Source: TH5896 sp049578985 (GTDB lineage: Archaea; Thermoproteota; Nitrososphaeria; Nitrososphaerales; Nitrososphaeraceae). Taken from it: a stretch of 8,866 nucleotides of DNA. Location of the stretch: contig JBAUMZ010000065.1 of NCBI GenBank assembly GCA_049578985.1, positions 1 through 8,866 on the forward strand, given 5' to 3'. This document shows positions 1 through 5,158 of the stretch, in pieces (positions within the stretch are counted from its first letter, which is position 1; each line of letters starts with the position of its first letter). The notes under the pieces were generated by a model. That model saw only the letters and a list, made by a program, of their open reading frames with translations, ran no database searches and had not been told where the DNA came from. The position numbers and the translations under genes were made by a program.

Positions 1-1
1 G

Positions 2-220
2 CTATAATCTAGTCGCTACATTTTTTTGAAATGTGCTGCCATTCGGCTCCACCCCCCTTTGAATGGAACGAGATATGTCTGCTACTATAACTATAGCTAA
101 TCCGATTATTTGTAGAATGCAGATACCAAACTCTTCACATAAAGATATGAAAGGCTCAACTAAGGCCGTCATAGTCGTGATCGTAATCACTGCTATCGGA
201 ATGCGTTTAACGCATACCAT
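2..220 (-). pseudogene. Possible membrane-protein remnant (one hydrophobic segment)
   Basis: A 72-codon minus-strand frame with two hydrophobic stretches. The first is residues ~8-20. The second, residues ~32-48 (GICILQIIGLAIVIVAD), is long enough to cross a membrane and follows an acidic/Cys patch (LCEEFG). The pattern loosely resembles the first helix of small DUF1622-type membrane proteins, but the last ~20 residues (from SRSIQRG on) turn polar and look non-native, so I read it as a broken remnant. No TATA box or Shine-Dalgarno is evident before the ATG. An opposite-strand frame (63-395) overlaps it and is also unconvincing. The family suggestion is memory of sequence style only; the stretch could be non-coding. 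Confidence 0.25.
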
Positions 221-474
221 TACAACGCGCTGGTCGAGGCTGAGAGGGAGAGTCGCCTTCGGGTATGGTAAGTGTGTGTTTTACGATAATCTGCCTCTGG
301 AAACATGCAGCAGGGCAACAGACAACATGGGTTATGGCGATGGTTCTTGGAACATAAATGAGTATCCTGACTCAGAATGGGAGTGGTTTAATTAGTCGTA
401 AGGAATCTAACCTCAATCTGCTTGGGTGACAATCTACAGAATACGGGCTATGGAGCTAACTTGTTGGATGGATC

Positions 475-507
475 CTTATAATATTTAAATTGTAAACCAG
501 AGAGGAA
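475..507 (+). promoter_or_regulatory. TATA region and Shine-Dalgarno for the methyltransferase
   Basis: AT-rich boxes cttataat (475-482) and atttaaat (483-490) lie 24-39 bases before the ATG at 514, the range expected for an archaeal TATA box with a very short leader. GAGGAA at 502-507 lies 6 bases before the ATG and could act as a ribosome binding site if transcription starts far enough upstream. Which box is used cannot be told from sequence. Confidence 0.4.
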
Positions 508-513
508 TTTCAT

Positions 514-993
514 ATGTCGACATTTGATTCCGAGCAATATAAAGCCAGTCAGCGTCAAGGCTGGGATACAGTAGCTAGTGGTTGGCAGAAGTGGTGGAAG
601 ACGACTGAGGCAGCTAGTGAGAAAGTTAGTAAGCGCTTGATAGAACTTGCCGCTATCAAGGAAGGTTCTAGAGTTCTAGATGTTGCGACAGGCATAGGAG
701 AACCATCTATAACCGCGGCCCAACAAGTGGGAAATAGTGGTCATGTATTAGCCATAGATATATCATCGCAGATGTTATCCATTGCAAAACAGAGAGCTAT
801 CTCCGGTCTCAATTTACCTGACGAGTTGAACCGAAATGGAAATGCCACTAGCATAGCTCAGTACGTGAAAACGATCTACGGTTCTGAGTTATCCATAATT
901 GAAAATGTGTTAGCCAGTGAGATAACATTCCTATTCTATATTAATTTGGCAAGAAATAGATTCATAGACTATACAGATGGTAAACTTGTTTAA
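514..993 (+). CDS. Truncated class I SAM-dependent methyltransferase (UbiE-like N-terminal half)
   Basis: The first ~95 residues match the start of class I methyltransferases of the UbiE/menaquinone-methylase type: a helical lead-in with GWDTVASGWQKWW, then motif I VLDVATGIGEP (residues ~54-64), which binds S-adenosylmethionine, then the second strand with the acidic motif VLAIDISSQML (~78-88), expected to contact the ribose. After IAKQRAIS (~89-96) the family's motif II/III region (normally a D-x-E segment and the later strands) is missing. The remaining ~60 residues are unlike a methyltransferase and end in NRFIDYTDGKLV. The protein is 159 residues against the usual ~250-280, so it probably cannot complete the fold. 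Either a deletion fused it to foreign sequence or the tail is read out of frame. The start is supported by GAGGAA 6 bases upstream. Substrate unknown. Confidence 0.75.
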   Translation: MSTFDSEQYKASQRQGWDTVASGWQKWWKTTEAASEKVSKRLIELAAIKEGSRVLDVATGIGEPSITAAQQVGNSGHVLAIDISSQMLSIAKQRAISGLNLPDELNRNGNATSIAQYVKTIYGSELSIIENVLASEITFLFYINLARNRFIDYTDGKLV

Positions 994-1307
994 TCTTAAT
1001 TGTGGGGCGTCGCTCCTATCATGTAACTTTTATGATTTGATAATCATTTCTGATAATCAGTCTGCACCAATCTGCACCTGTACAACAGTTTTTTTCAGGT
1101 ACAAAATAGTTAAATTTAGTGCGGCCGTTAGGGAAAACGCGGACAACGATCAATGTGAGGTTCGGTCTTGGCGACCGATGCCAAAAAATGGTCTTGTTCA
1201 AAATGAAAATGAAGAAAACTAACTCAGAAAAAAATGTAGGAGTATTTATCGACTATAAATGCGATTATAATAAATTCGTTCATGTCTCTGCACCATCCTC
1301 CGGGACT
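994..1307. other. Gene-free stretch with short repeats and a small hairpin
   Basis: No convincing gene on either strand. The open frames here have low-complexity or odd compositions and no start signals. Visible structure: tgataatca twice (1038-1046, 1051-1059), followed directly by tctgcacc twice (1061-1068, 1071-1078), and a perfect 6-bp inverted repeat tcggtc/gaccga (1162-1167 and 1173-1178) with a 5-base loop. None has a T-run after it, so I do not call a terminator. Confidence 0.4.
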
Positions 1308-1808
1308 TCAAAACTTCAAACACGAAGAGGAATAAAGGGAGAAGTACAGAACAAAACCTATGTCAATGGAAATCACATCATTCGCCCCCGTACCTACTCT
1401 CTGCAGGATGTCACTTCGTTCCTTGTCGTCTAATTTGTGAAGTCTCTGAAGTATTTCCTTGTGAAGGTCTGAAAGGTTTATCGTCAGTTGAGGTGTAGGT
1501 CTATAGACTGATATTTTAGGACCCAGGTCAACGACCTGTTCAGAATACTTGGGGATTAGGAGTGTTTCGCCATTATGTTCTATTCTGATATAAACTGGAG
1601 TCAAGTTGAGGTAGGTCATATCAATCAGTTTTTCCCTAGTCCAAAGATTGGTTAATACTTGAACCGTTGCCACTGTCTTTGATTTGGCAAGTGAAACTTC
1701 GTCTTCATTTAGGAGTGATAGCAGGCGGTCTTGTCGTCTAGCAGATCTTTGAATCTCATCATTAGTGATCACCCGTATATTCGATGCTTTTCTCGTATTA
1801 CTTGACAA
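1308..1808 (-). CDS. Hypothetical protein, 166 residues, TTG start
   Basis: Not recognised. The start codon is TTG at 1808-1806, chosen because AAAGGAG (minus strand, ~1814-1820) sits 5-6 bases upstream and the reading frame is clean from there. The N-terminal ~45 residues are charged and likely helical (NDEIQRSARRQDRLL, then LLNEDEVSLAKSK). Residues ~60-110 look like beta strands (VYIRIEHNGETLLIPKY, then VVDLGPKISVYRP). A second helical segment (LHKEILQRLHKLDDKERSDIL) follows at ~116-136. The last ~20 residues are hydrophobic (IGFVLYFSLYSSS) and could be a single C-terminal membrane anchor or a read-out past a damaged end. A cytosolic, possibly tail-anchored protein is the most that can be inferred. 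Confidence 0.65.
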   Translation of the reverse strand: MSSNTRKASNIRVITNDEIQRSARRQDRLLSLLNEDEVSLAKSKTVATVQVLTNLWTREKLIDMTYLNLTPVYIRIEHNGETLLIPKYSEQVVDLGPKISVYRPTPQLTINLSDLHKEILQRLHKLDDKERSDILQRVGTGANDVISIDIGFVLYFSLYSSSCLKF

Positions 1809-1824
1809 TTTGTTCTCCTTTCAT
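1798..1824 (-). other. Tiny ORF overlapping the TTG start (MKGEQIVK)
   Basis: An ATG at 1824-1822 opens an 8-codon frame that contains the AAAGGAG motif and ends at TAA 1798-1800, overlapping the TTG start of the 166-residue gene in another frame. It may be chance. If translated it could compete with or couple to the main start. Confidence 0.15.
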
Positions 1825-2160
1825 TTGTCACGTCCTGCGCGCGTATGATATTGTGAGGGTCATAACCCTTACGTGAGTGGATAGGCAAGAATTCAGATGA
1901 AGCTACTCCGAAAGCACCTAGTAGGATTCATAACTCGTTAACCATTGTTGATGTTGTGACACAATTATCCTCCTCACAATTGACCAATTTACACTTCATG
2001 CGTATCTGTTCATTCTTTTGTAATTAGTATACCATCTGTAAACGAAATAGCCGTTCAAGAAATATCTGATTGTGTTTATGGCCCGAGGGGTTAGACTTGG
2101 GTCCTTGACAGATAAATTCCGCTACCAATCAATTGAAAGTTTTAATATGGATGTTTCAGA
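1809..2160. other. Intergenic region between divergent genes, with inverted repeats
   Basis: No gene found. It must carry the promoters of the minus-strand gene ending at 1308 and the plus-strand zinc-ribbon gene at 2161. A TATA-like atatcata on the minus strand lies near 1843-1850. A hairpin gtgagggt/acccttac (1853-1860 and 1865-1872, one G-T pair, 4-base loop) overlaps the space just upstream of it, and ttgtga/tcacaa (1954-1959 and 1974-1979) forms a separated inverted repeat that could be an operator. Near the plus-strand gene, tttaatat (2141-2148) is TATA-like. All regulatory roles are inferred from position. Confidence 0.35.
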
Positions 2161-2322
2161 ATGCAGTATGAAATGCAAGGTCTTCAAAAATTGAAATGTA
2201 CCAGTTGTGGTACGATGTTCATGTCAGAAATAGAAACTGCTGATAAATGTCCAACATGTTCGGAGCAAAGTTATAGTCATCACGAACATGGTGGTATGGG
2301 TGGTTGTGGCTGCGGCCACTGA
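2161..2322 (+). CDS. Small zinc-ribbon protein with His/Gly/Cys-rich tail, 53 residues
   Basis: A 53-residue protein below usual gene-calling cut-offs. Two CxxC knuckles, CTSC (residues 13-16) and CPTC (30-33), 14 residues apart, form a standard zinc ribbon: KLKCTSCGTMF opens the first strand pair and DKCPTCSEQ the second. The C-terminal third is SHHEHGGMGGCGCGH, rich in potential metal ligands (H40, H41, H43, C49, C51, H53). The architecture resembles small FmdB/CxxC regulatory-type zinc ribbons and GCGCGH-tailed proteins that bind metals, but the exact family is not certain. Start: ATG at 2161 follows a stop in the same frame. With the TATA-like box at 2141-2148 a leaderless message would fit the ATG at residue 5 (2173) better. 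A T6 run follows the stop directly. Confidence 0.75.
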   Translation: MQYEMQGLQKLKCTSCGTMFMSEIETADKCPTCSEQSYSHHEHGGMGGCGCGH

Positions 2323-2330
2323 GATTTTTT
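2323..2330 (+). terminator. T-run terminator after zinc-ribbon gene
   Basis: A run of six T (2325-2330) begins two bases after the stop codon of the zinc-ribbon gene, as in archaeal oligo-T termination. No hairpin is needed or seen. Confidence 0.5.
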
Positions 2331-2391
2331 CTATCCCAAATAGTATGTCTTATAGAGTGAGACACATCAACATGAAAAAGACATGAAATTT

Positions 2392-2508
2392 TCAATGCTT
2401 ACGGTCATTATCAATTTTTGCAGCTACATCTAACCATTTCTTAATAGAATGAAGGTCTCGATAGAATGAAGGTCGCGATATGATTGAGAAATTGAGGAAA
2501 TTGAATAT
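2392..2508 (-). pseudogene. Possible C-terminal coding remnant broken by a 17-bp duplication
   Basis: On the minus strand the frame ending at TGA (2392-2394) reads RDLHSIKKWLDVAAKIDNDR, which has the composition of a real protein C-terminus. Upstream it runs into the 17-bp tandem duplication at 2444-2477; removing one copy extends the frame as ISQSYRDLH back to a stop near 2509. No start codon is available. I treat it as a weak remnant; it could be chance. Confidence 0.2.
2444..2477. repeat. 17-bp imperfect tandem duplication
   Basis: Two adjacent copies of atagaatgaaggtctcg / atagaatgaaggtcgcg (2444-2460, 2461-2477) differ at one base. Seventeen is not a multiple of three, so it would shift any reading frame crossing it. 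Confidence 0.85.
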
Positions 2509-2701
2509 TAATTCGGTACAGTAAATAGTAACAAGAATATTCGCAGTCCGTGGTCATGGATTGATCGTATGGCTAAAAGAGATAAAGACGAAACCACCCC
2601 TGATAATCAAGACATGATGATATGCATCATGAAAACATCTGAGTAGCGAATAATCAGATATTCTGATTCTCGGAAACTAACTATTTTATAGTATATTGAA
2701 T

Positions 2702-2839
2702 TTACTCTTGTACGATTCCAAGCACAGTCTTACATTGCTTACATGAAACCAAATAGCAGGTAGCATTGGGAAGCTTTAACTCTTCTGTGTCATAACCACC
2801 AGACTTAATATCTACTCCGCATTTTGTACAGTTTGCCAT
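2702..2839 (-). CDS. Small zinc-ribbon protein, 45 residues
   Basis: A complete 45-residue minus-strand protein too short for standard cut-offs. It begins MANCTKCGVDIKSGGYD and ends KTVLGIVQE. CTKC (residues 4-7) and CKQC (33-36) are the two knuckles of a compact zinc ribbon, with a further Cys at 28. The pattern of a charged linker, a beta strand (TCYLVSC) and then the second CxxC is typical of stand-alone archaeal zinc ribbons that work as nucleic-acid- or protein-binding modules; no specific function can be given. The ATG is supported by a TATA-like box (aatatcaa on the plus strand, 2862-2869) centred 26 bases upstream, fitting a leaderless message. It is a different sequence from the zinc ribbon at 2161-2322, to which it is convergent. 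Confidence 0.75.
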   Translation of the reverse strand: MANCTKCGVDIKSGGYDTEELKLPNATCYLVSCKQCKTVLGIVQE

Positions 2840-2861
2840 TCTATGTATTAATCAAGAATGC

Positions 2862-2869
2862 AATATCAA
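2862..2869 (-). promoter_or_regulatory. TATA-like box for the 45-residue zinc ribbon
   Basis: Minus-strand ttgatatt centred ~26 bases before the ATG at 2839, matching the archaeal TATA-to-start spacing for a leaderless transcript. It is weak as a consensus match. Confidence 0.3.
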
Positions 2870-2914
2870 TCTTTTTGTGTGTGTATGACTTCAATTGTTC
2901 TCTAGCAAGTCAAT

Positions 2915-3121
2915 TCATCTTAACGCAGTCCCCACTTGTCGCAATTCTTTAGCCTGCTCAAGTGCCAATTTGCTAGTCTTTTCGTACAGATCAACCTTTG
3001 ACAAATACATGTTAAGATCTGTGCACATATACTGTAAGGGATGGATTAAAGCGTTAGGTGATGTTAAACCCAATACGTTGATTGTATCAATTAATTCTGG
3101 AAACGGTTTCATGTCAACCAA
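2915..3121 (-). pseudogene. 5'-truncated helical protein fragment
   Basis: A 68-codon minus-strand frame with natural-looking protein sequence. It runs from KPFPELIDTINVLGLTSPN through HPLQYMCTDLNMYLSKVDLY to KLALEQAKELRQVGTALR, which is amphipathic and helix-rich. There is no good start: the nominal first codon is TTG at 3121, an in-frame TGA lies shortly upstream, and no ribosome site or promoter is seen. The frame's upstream end coincides with the beginning of an unrelated plus-strand gene tail at 3111, so this looks like the 3' part of a gene whose front was lost in a rearrangement. Family not recognised. It overlaps a plus-strand frame that I regard as non-coding before ~3111. Confidence 0.4.
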
Positions 3122-3278
3122 TGTAGGATGTCAAAACACCGATTCCCAGATCCAAGGGGATGAGAATGGAGTAGCGCAAACAGCACAGCAGACATTCTCT
3201 GATGTTGAACTAGACAACGGACATCACGGCGGACATGATGGCAAGCGCGGCGGCGGCACCTACAACCCTAGGGGCTAA
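3111..3278 (+). pseudogene. 3' remnant of a secreted Asn/Gly-rich protein
   Basis: The last 55 codons of this frame (from ATG 3111) read STNVGCQNTDSQIQGDENG, then VAQTAQQTFSDVELDNG, and end in an HHGGHDGKRGGG tail. The first block aligns without gaps with residues ~64-86 of the collagen-like secreted protein starting at 8553 (shared pattern C-x-N-x3-Q-x2-G-D-x4-A-x-T-x2-Q). That protein has an N-terminal signal segment before this block; here it is missing and upstream sequence belongs to an opposite-strand fragment. I therefore read it as the tail of a related exported protein whose front was deleted. It has no ribosome site or TATA box of its own. A strong T-run follows the stop. Confidence 0.55.
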
Positions 3279-3290
3279 TTAGGATCCACA

Positions 3291-3312
3291 TTATTCTTTT
3301 TTTTGTTATTTT
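3291..3312 (+). terminator. Oligo-T terminator after secreted-protein remnant
   Basis: Eight consecutive T (3297-3304) within a T-rich stretch, 18 bases after the stop at 3278. This is a typical archaeal terminator, kept although the gene in front is broken. Confidence 0.55.
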
Positions 3313-3406
3313 ATAATCAGTTCTGAAAGATTTTTTCTATAGTGTAAATATGTGATTTCTGTTTTCTATTGTTTTTTCTTAACTGACATATGCTGTCAAC
3401 GATAGA

Positions 3407-3850
3407 TTAGATATCCCCCCGCGGGTAACTTTTTTGCTTGCTCAACCGAAGGAATGCTTTCTGGTCAGGTATATGCAATGGATGGATTATTTTCTTTGCC
3501 TCTTCGTATGGCAAGGCAGATCCAGGTTTTATCTGTCTGGGAACATGTCTCAAAAATTCTGTCCAACCTATCCAACCTTTGCCTTTATACGTCTTGTCAG
3601 GGTTGGCAGGGATATCGTCAGGTTTCTTTCCTGACCTATAATGCTTAAAATATTCTTTTTGATTCTTGAAGTGAAATGGCTGAGCATATTTCTTTGCTTC
3701 CTCGTAAGAGCGCCATATCTTCTTCGCTATCCCTTTCGGACGATAATGTCCATTTATGAACTTGTTCCCAGGTCTAGCAGAGCCACCGCAGTTGCATTGA
3801 CAGAGCTGCCCATGTTATTCGGAGGCCTTGAAAGCTTCTTTGGGCTGCAT
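3407..3850 (-). pseudogene. Phage-integrase-repeat protein interrupted by an in-frame TAA
   Basis: Read from ATG 3850, one frame spans 148 codons with an internal TAA at codon 12 (3817-3815). Codons 13-145 form clear protein. First comes a Cys cluster with CQCNCGG (17-23) and PGNKFINGH (27-35; C17/C19/C21/H35, probably metal-binding, as in small phage and HNH-associated proteins). A repeat follows, WRSYEEAKKYA (46-56) to IPANPDKTYKGKGWIGWTEF (80-99), the pattern of the phage-integrase repeat unit (INT_rpt). A second copy, PYEEAKKIIHPLHIPDQKAF, starts at ~114 and breaks off at PRGDI beside a G6 run. Integrases with such repeats use them for DNA contact; no catalytic domain is present here. No ATG, GTG or TTG follows the TAA before the Cys cluster, so the intact protein needs the stop changed. 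A TATA box lies ~54 bases upstream. Family recalled from motifs. Confidence 0.7.
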
Positions 3851-3899
3851 TTTGCTTTATTCTTGATTGCGTTGAGCTATGATTAGTGCTTTCCTGCTC

Positions 3900-3909
3900 A
3901 TATAATATA
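3900..3909 (-). promoter_or_regulatory. TATA box of the integrase-repeat pseudogene
   Basis: Near-perfect TATA sequence (plus strand ataatata core), ~54 bases before the minus-strand ATG at 3850, allowing a ~25-base leader. It is nearly symmetric and could also serve rightward transcription. An inverted repeat gtacc/ggtac (3913-3917, 3923-3927) sits just upstream. Confidence 0.4.
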
Positions 3910-3937
3910 CACGTACCTTGTCGGTACAGAATGTAAT

Positions 3938-3977
3938 AGATAGATCCGGGTGTTAAACAAGAAGTATGGATCTATCT
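3938..3977. repeat. Perfect 10-bp inverted repeat
   Basis: agatagatcc (3938-3947) and ggatctatct (3968-3977) are exact reverse complements separated by 20 bases. They lie between the integrase-repeat pseudogene and the AAA+ remnant. It could be a hairpin, a protein site or an old element end; no target duplication was recognised. Confidence 0.6.
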
Positions 3978-3999
3978 GAAAATTTAATGGTGATAACTG

Positions 4000-4389
4000 T
4001 TGACCATGGTCTTAATTGACGAGATCTACAAGCTCAGTAAGAAGGACCAAAAAGTTTTGCTCAATGTAATGGAAACAGGGATACTCAGTGATGTAAAGGC
4101 CAAAAGGAGTAAGTCAGCACGACAAACCCATATGCATCTCTCGGTCTACGCTACCAGCGATGATACCTCCAATATACTTACTCCGTTACTATCTAGATTT
4201 ATCAAACTGAACGTCCCTGAATACAATCTGGAAATTTTCACAGAAATTTGTCAAAAGCTGTTATCTCGAATGTGTATGCTGAATATTACTTCGGAATCGT
4301 TTGATTCATTCAGAATATATGGTTCTTCTTGTCTAACTTCGGTCACCAATGTCTTGCTCATACCCAATAGGTCAAATATTCTATCCTAA
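4000..4389 (+). pseudogene. AAA+ ATPase remnant lacking Walker A
   Basis: The frame begins at the Walker B strand: MVLIDEIYKLSKKDQKVLL (residues 3-21), where D and E coordinate magnesium and activate water. METGILSD and a Lys/Arg-rich hairpin follow, then a sensor-1-like strand LSVYATSDDT (~47-56; the usual Asn position reads Asp) and TPLLSRF (~61-67), the arginine-finger region. VPEYNLEIFTEICQKLL begins the next helix. The order matches MoxR/RuvB-like archaeal AAA+ ATPases, where METGILS and the LLSRF step are typical. The P-loop (GxxGxGKT) and everything before it are absent: an in-frame stop lies just upstream of the TTG start. The last ~25 residues (SSCLTSVTNVLLIPNRS) no longer look like the lid domain and suggest a frameshift near 4320. 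Not a working ATPase. Confidence 0.65.
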
Positions 4390-4443
4390 AGAACCATCAA
4401 ACTCCTTAAATTACCGGGTACGCGCTAACCTCCGCAGAACAAT

Positions 4444-4551
4444 ATGCAGATTAGAAGCAAACCTAAACGCGGCACTAGTACAAACAATATAACTGAACCA
4501 GATATTCGTACTTTGGTTGTTTTGAGCGATTTGATAAGGTCAAACCAATAG
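4444..4551 (+). CDS. Possible 35-residue basic small protein
   Basis: A short plus-strand frame, MQIRSKPKRGTSTNNI then TEPDIRTLVVLSDLIRSNQ, with a basic start and an amphipathic helix-like end. The composition is protein-like and it sits 44 bases upstream of the secreted-protein gene at 4596. There is no Shine-Dalgarno or clear TATA box, and a minus-strand hydrophobic frame (4425-4616) overlaps it, so either reading or neither could be real. Confidence 0.25.
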   Translation: MQIRSKPKRGTSTNNITEPDIRTLVVLSDLIRSNQ

Positions 4552-4595
4552 ATAGTATAACTTAAACCATAGAAGCCCTCTAGGAAGTCTAAGAA

Positions 4596-4958
4596 ATGTC
4601 CAACTGGAAACACCATACGGGAATACTTGTTATCGCGCTAGGTTTATGTCTAGTTATGGGACTATTGACATACCCAGAAAATGCATACATGTATGCATCT
4701 ACCATAGCAGTCAACTCGAGCTATGAGGTCGAAGTGGAAAACATGACTTCAGAAGTGTTTGAGAGACTTATGGACGCTGAGTCAAAGGCAAACGATCAAA
4801 CAGACAAAATACTAAAGAGTATCCAGACTCTTGAAGGTCTTGACATCTATACTAATGAATGTGGCTATGCGACGGAAACTAATCCATACAAAGTTATCGA
4901 CTGCTACAATAAGAACCAGGACAGAATCGAAAATGCAGGCAATTCGACAGGTGGGTAG
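4596..4958 (+). CDS. Small secreted or membrane-anchored protein, 120 residues
   Basis: Family not recognised. The N-terminus is a classic signal or anchor: short basic lead MSNWKHH, hydrophobic core GILVIALGLCLVMGLL (residues 9-24), then PENAYMYAST, where cleavage after AYMYA (~34) is plausible. The mature part (~86 residues) begins SSYEVEVENMTSEVFERLM and stays helical through KANDQTDKILKSIQTLEGL (~65-82). Two cysteines, C89 and C103, could form a disulfide outside the cell. The end is Asn/Gly-rich. Four Asn-X-Ser/Thr sites (about 40, 49, 88 and 116; the third reads N-E-C and is doubtful) could be glycosylated. A TATA-like agtataac lies at 4554-4561. The next gene starts 11 bases after the stop, so the two are probably one transcript. 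Confidence 0.7.
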   Translation: MSNWKHHTGILVIALGLCLVMGLLTYPENAYMYASTIAVNSSYEVEVENMTSEVFERLMDAESKANDQTDKILKSIQTLEGLDIYTNECGYATETNPYKVIDCYNKNQDRIENAGNSTGG

Positions 4959-4969
4959 GCGGATAAGAA

Positions 4970-5158
4970 ATGACTAAACTTTCTTCAGAACAATTGTCAA
5001 AAGCAGATTTGAAATTTCTCCTAAACTTACTGAATAAGGCAGAAGAAGAAGTACAAACTGAAATCGAAATAAATGGAGACAATAAATCGGAGGCGACTGC
5101 AGCATTGAAAAGAATTATTCGTATAAGACTAGCGGTGATTGACCTTAATAAGAAATGA
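4970..5158 (+). CDS. Small helical cytosolic protein, 62 residues
   Basis: Not recognised. The sequence is highly charged and helical: LSSEQLSKADLKFLLNLL, then KAEEEVQTEIEINGDN, then a basic helix ALKRIIRIRLAVIDLNKK. It has no signal or membrane segment and no cysteines. Two helices joined by an ING turn would form a helical hairpin, suggesting a small binding or regulatory partner. It begins 11 bases after the secreted-protein gene with no promoter between, so translation is probably coupled within one operon. The purine-rich ggcggataagaa before the ATG is a weak ribosome site. No terminator follows closely; the next T-run is at 5393. Confidence 0.65.
   Translation: MTKLSSEQLSKADLKFLLNLLNKAEEEVQTEIEINGDNKSEATAALKRIIRIRLAVIDLNKK

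Larger units (their letters stand above)
2331..2701. other. Intergenic stretch, short inverted repeat, no firm gene
   Basis: Apart from the tandem duplication and the weak minus-strand remnant, there is a 25-codon plus-strand ORF (2569-2646, MAKRDKDETTPDNQD...) whose frame stays open upstream to 2512 (NIRSPWSWIDR). Its composition is plausible but there is no ribosome site or promoter, so I do not call it a gene. A 6-bp inverted repeat aatcag/ctgatt lies at 2652-2657 and 2663-2668, just before the converging zinc-ribbon gene. Confidence 0.35.

Noticed and set aside
63..395. 110-codon plus-strand frame at the left edge
   Set aside because: Mixed, unnatural composition, no start signal, and overlap with a more protein-like minus-strand frame.
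1119..1433. Plus-strand 104-codon frame
   Set aside because: It overlaps the 3' end of the minus-strand 166-residue gene, has low-complexity Lys/Thr content, and shows no ribosome site.
3434..3886. Several plus-strand frames of 64-81 codons
   Set aside because: They are antisense shadows of the integrase-repeat pseudogene, whose minus-strand translation has recognisable motifs.
4425..4616. Minus-strand hydrophobic 63-codon frame
   Set aside because: It ends inside the start of the secreted-protein gene and lacks start signals; hydrophobicity alone is weak evidence.
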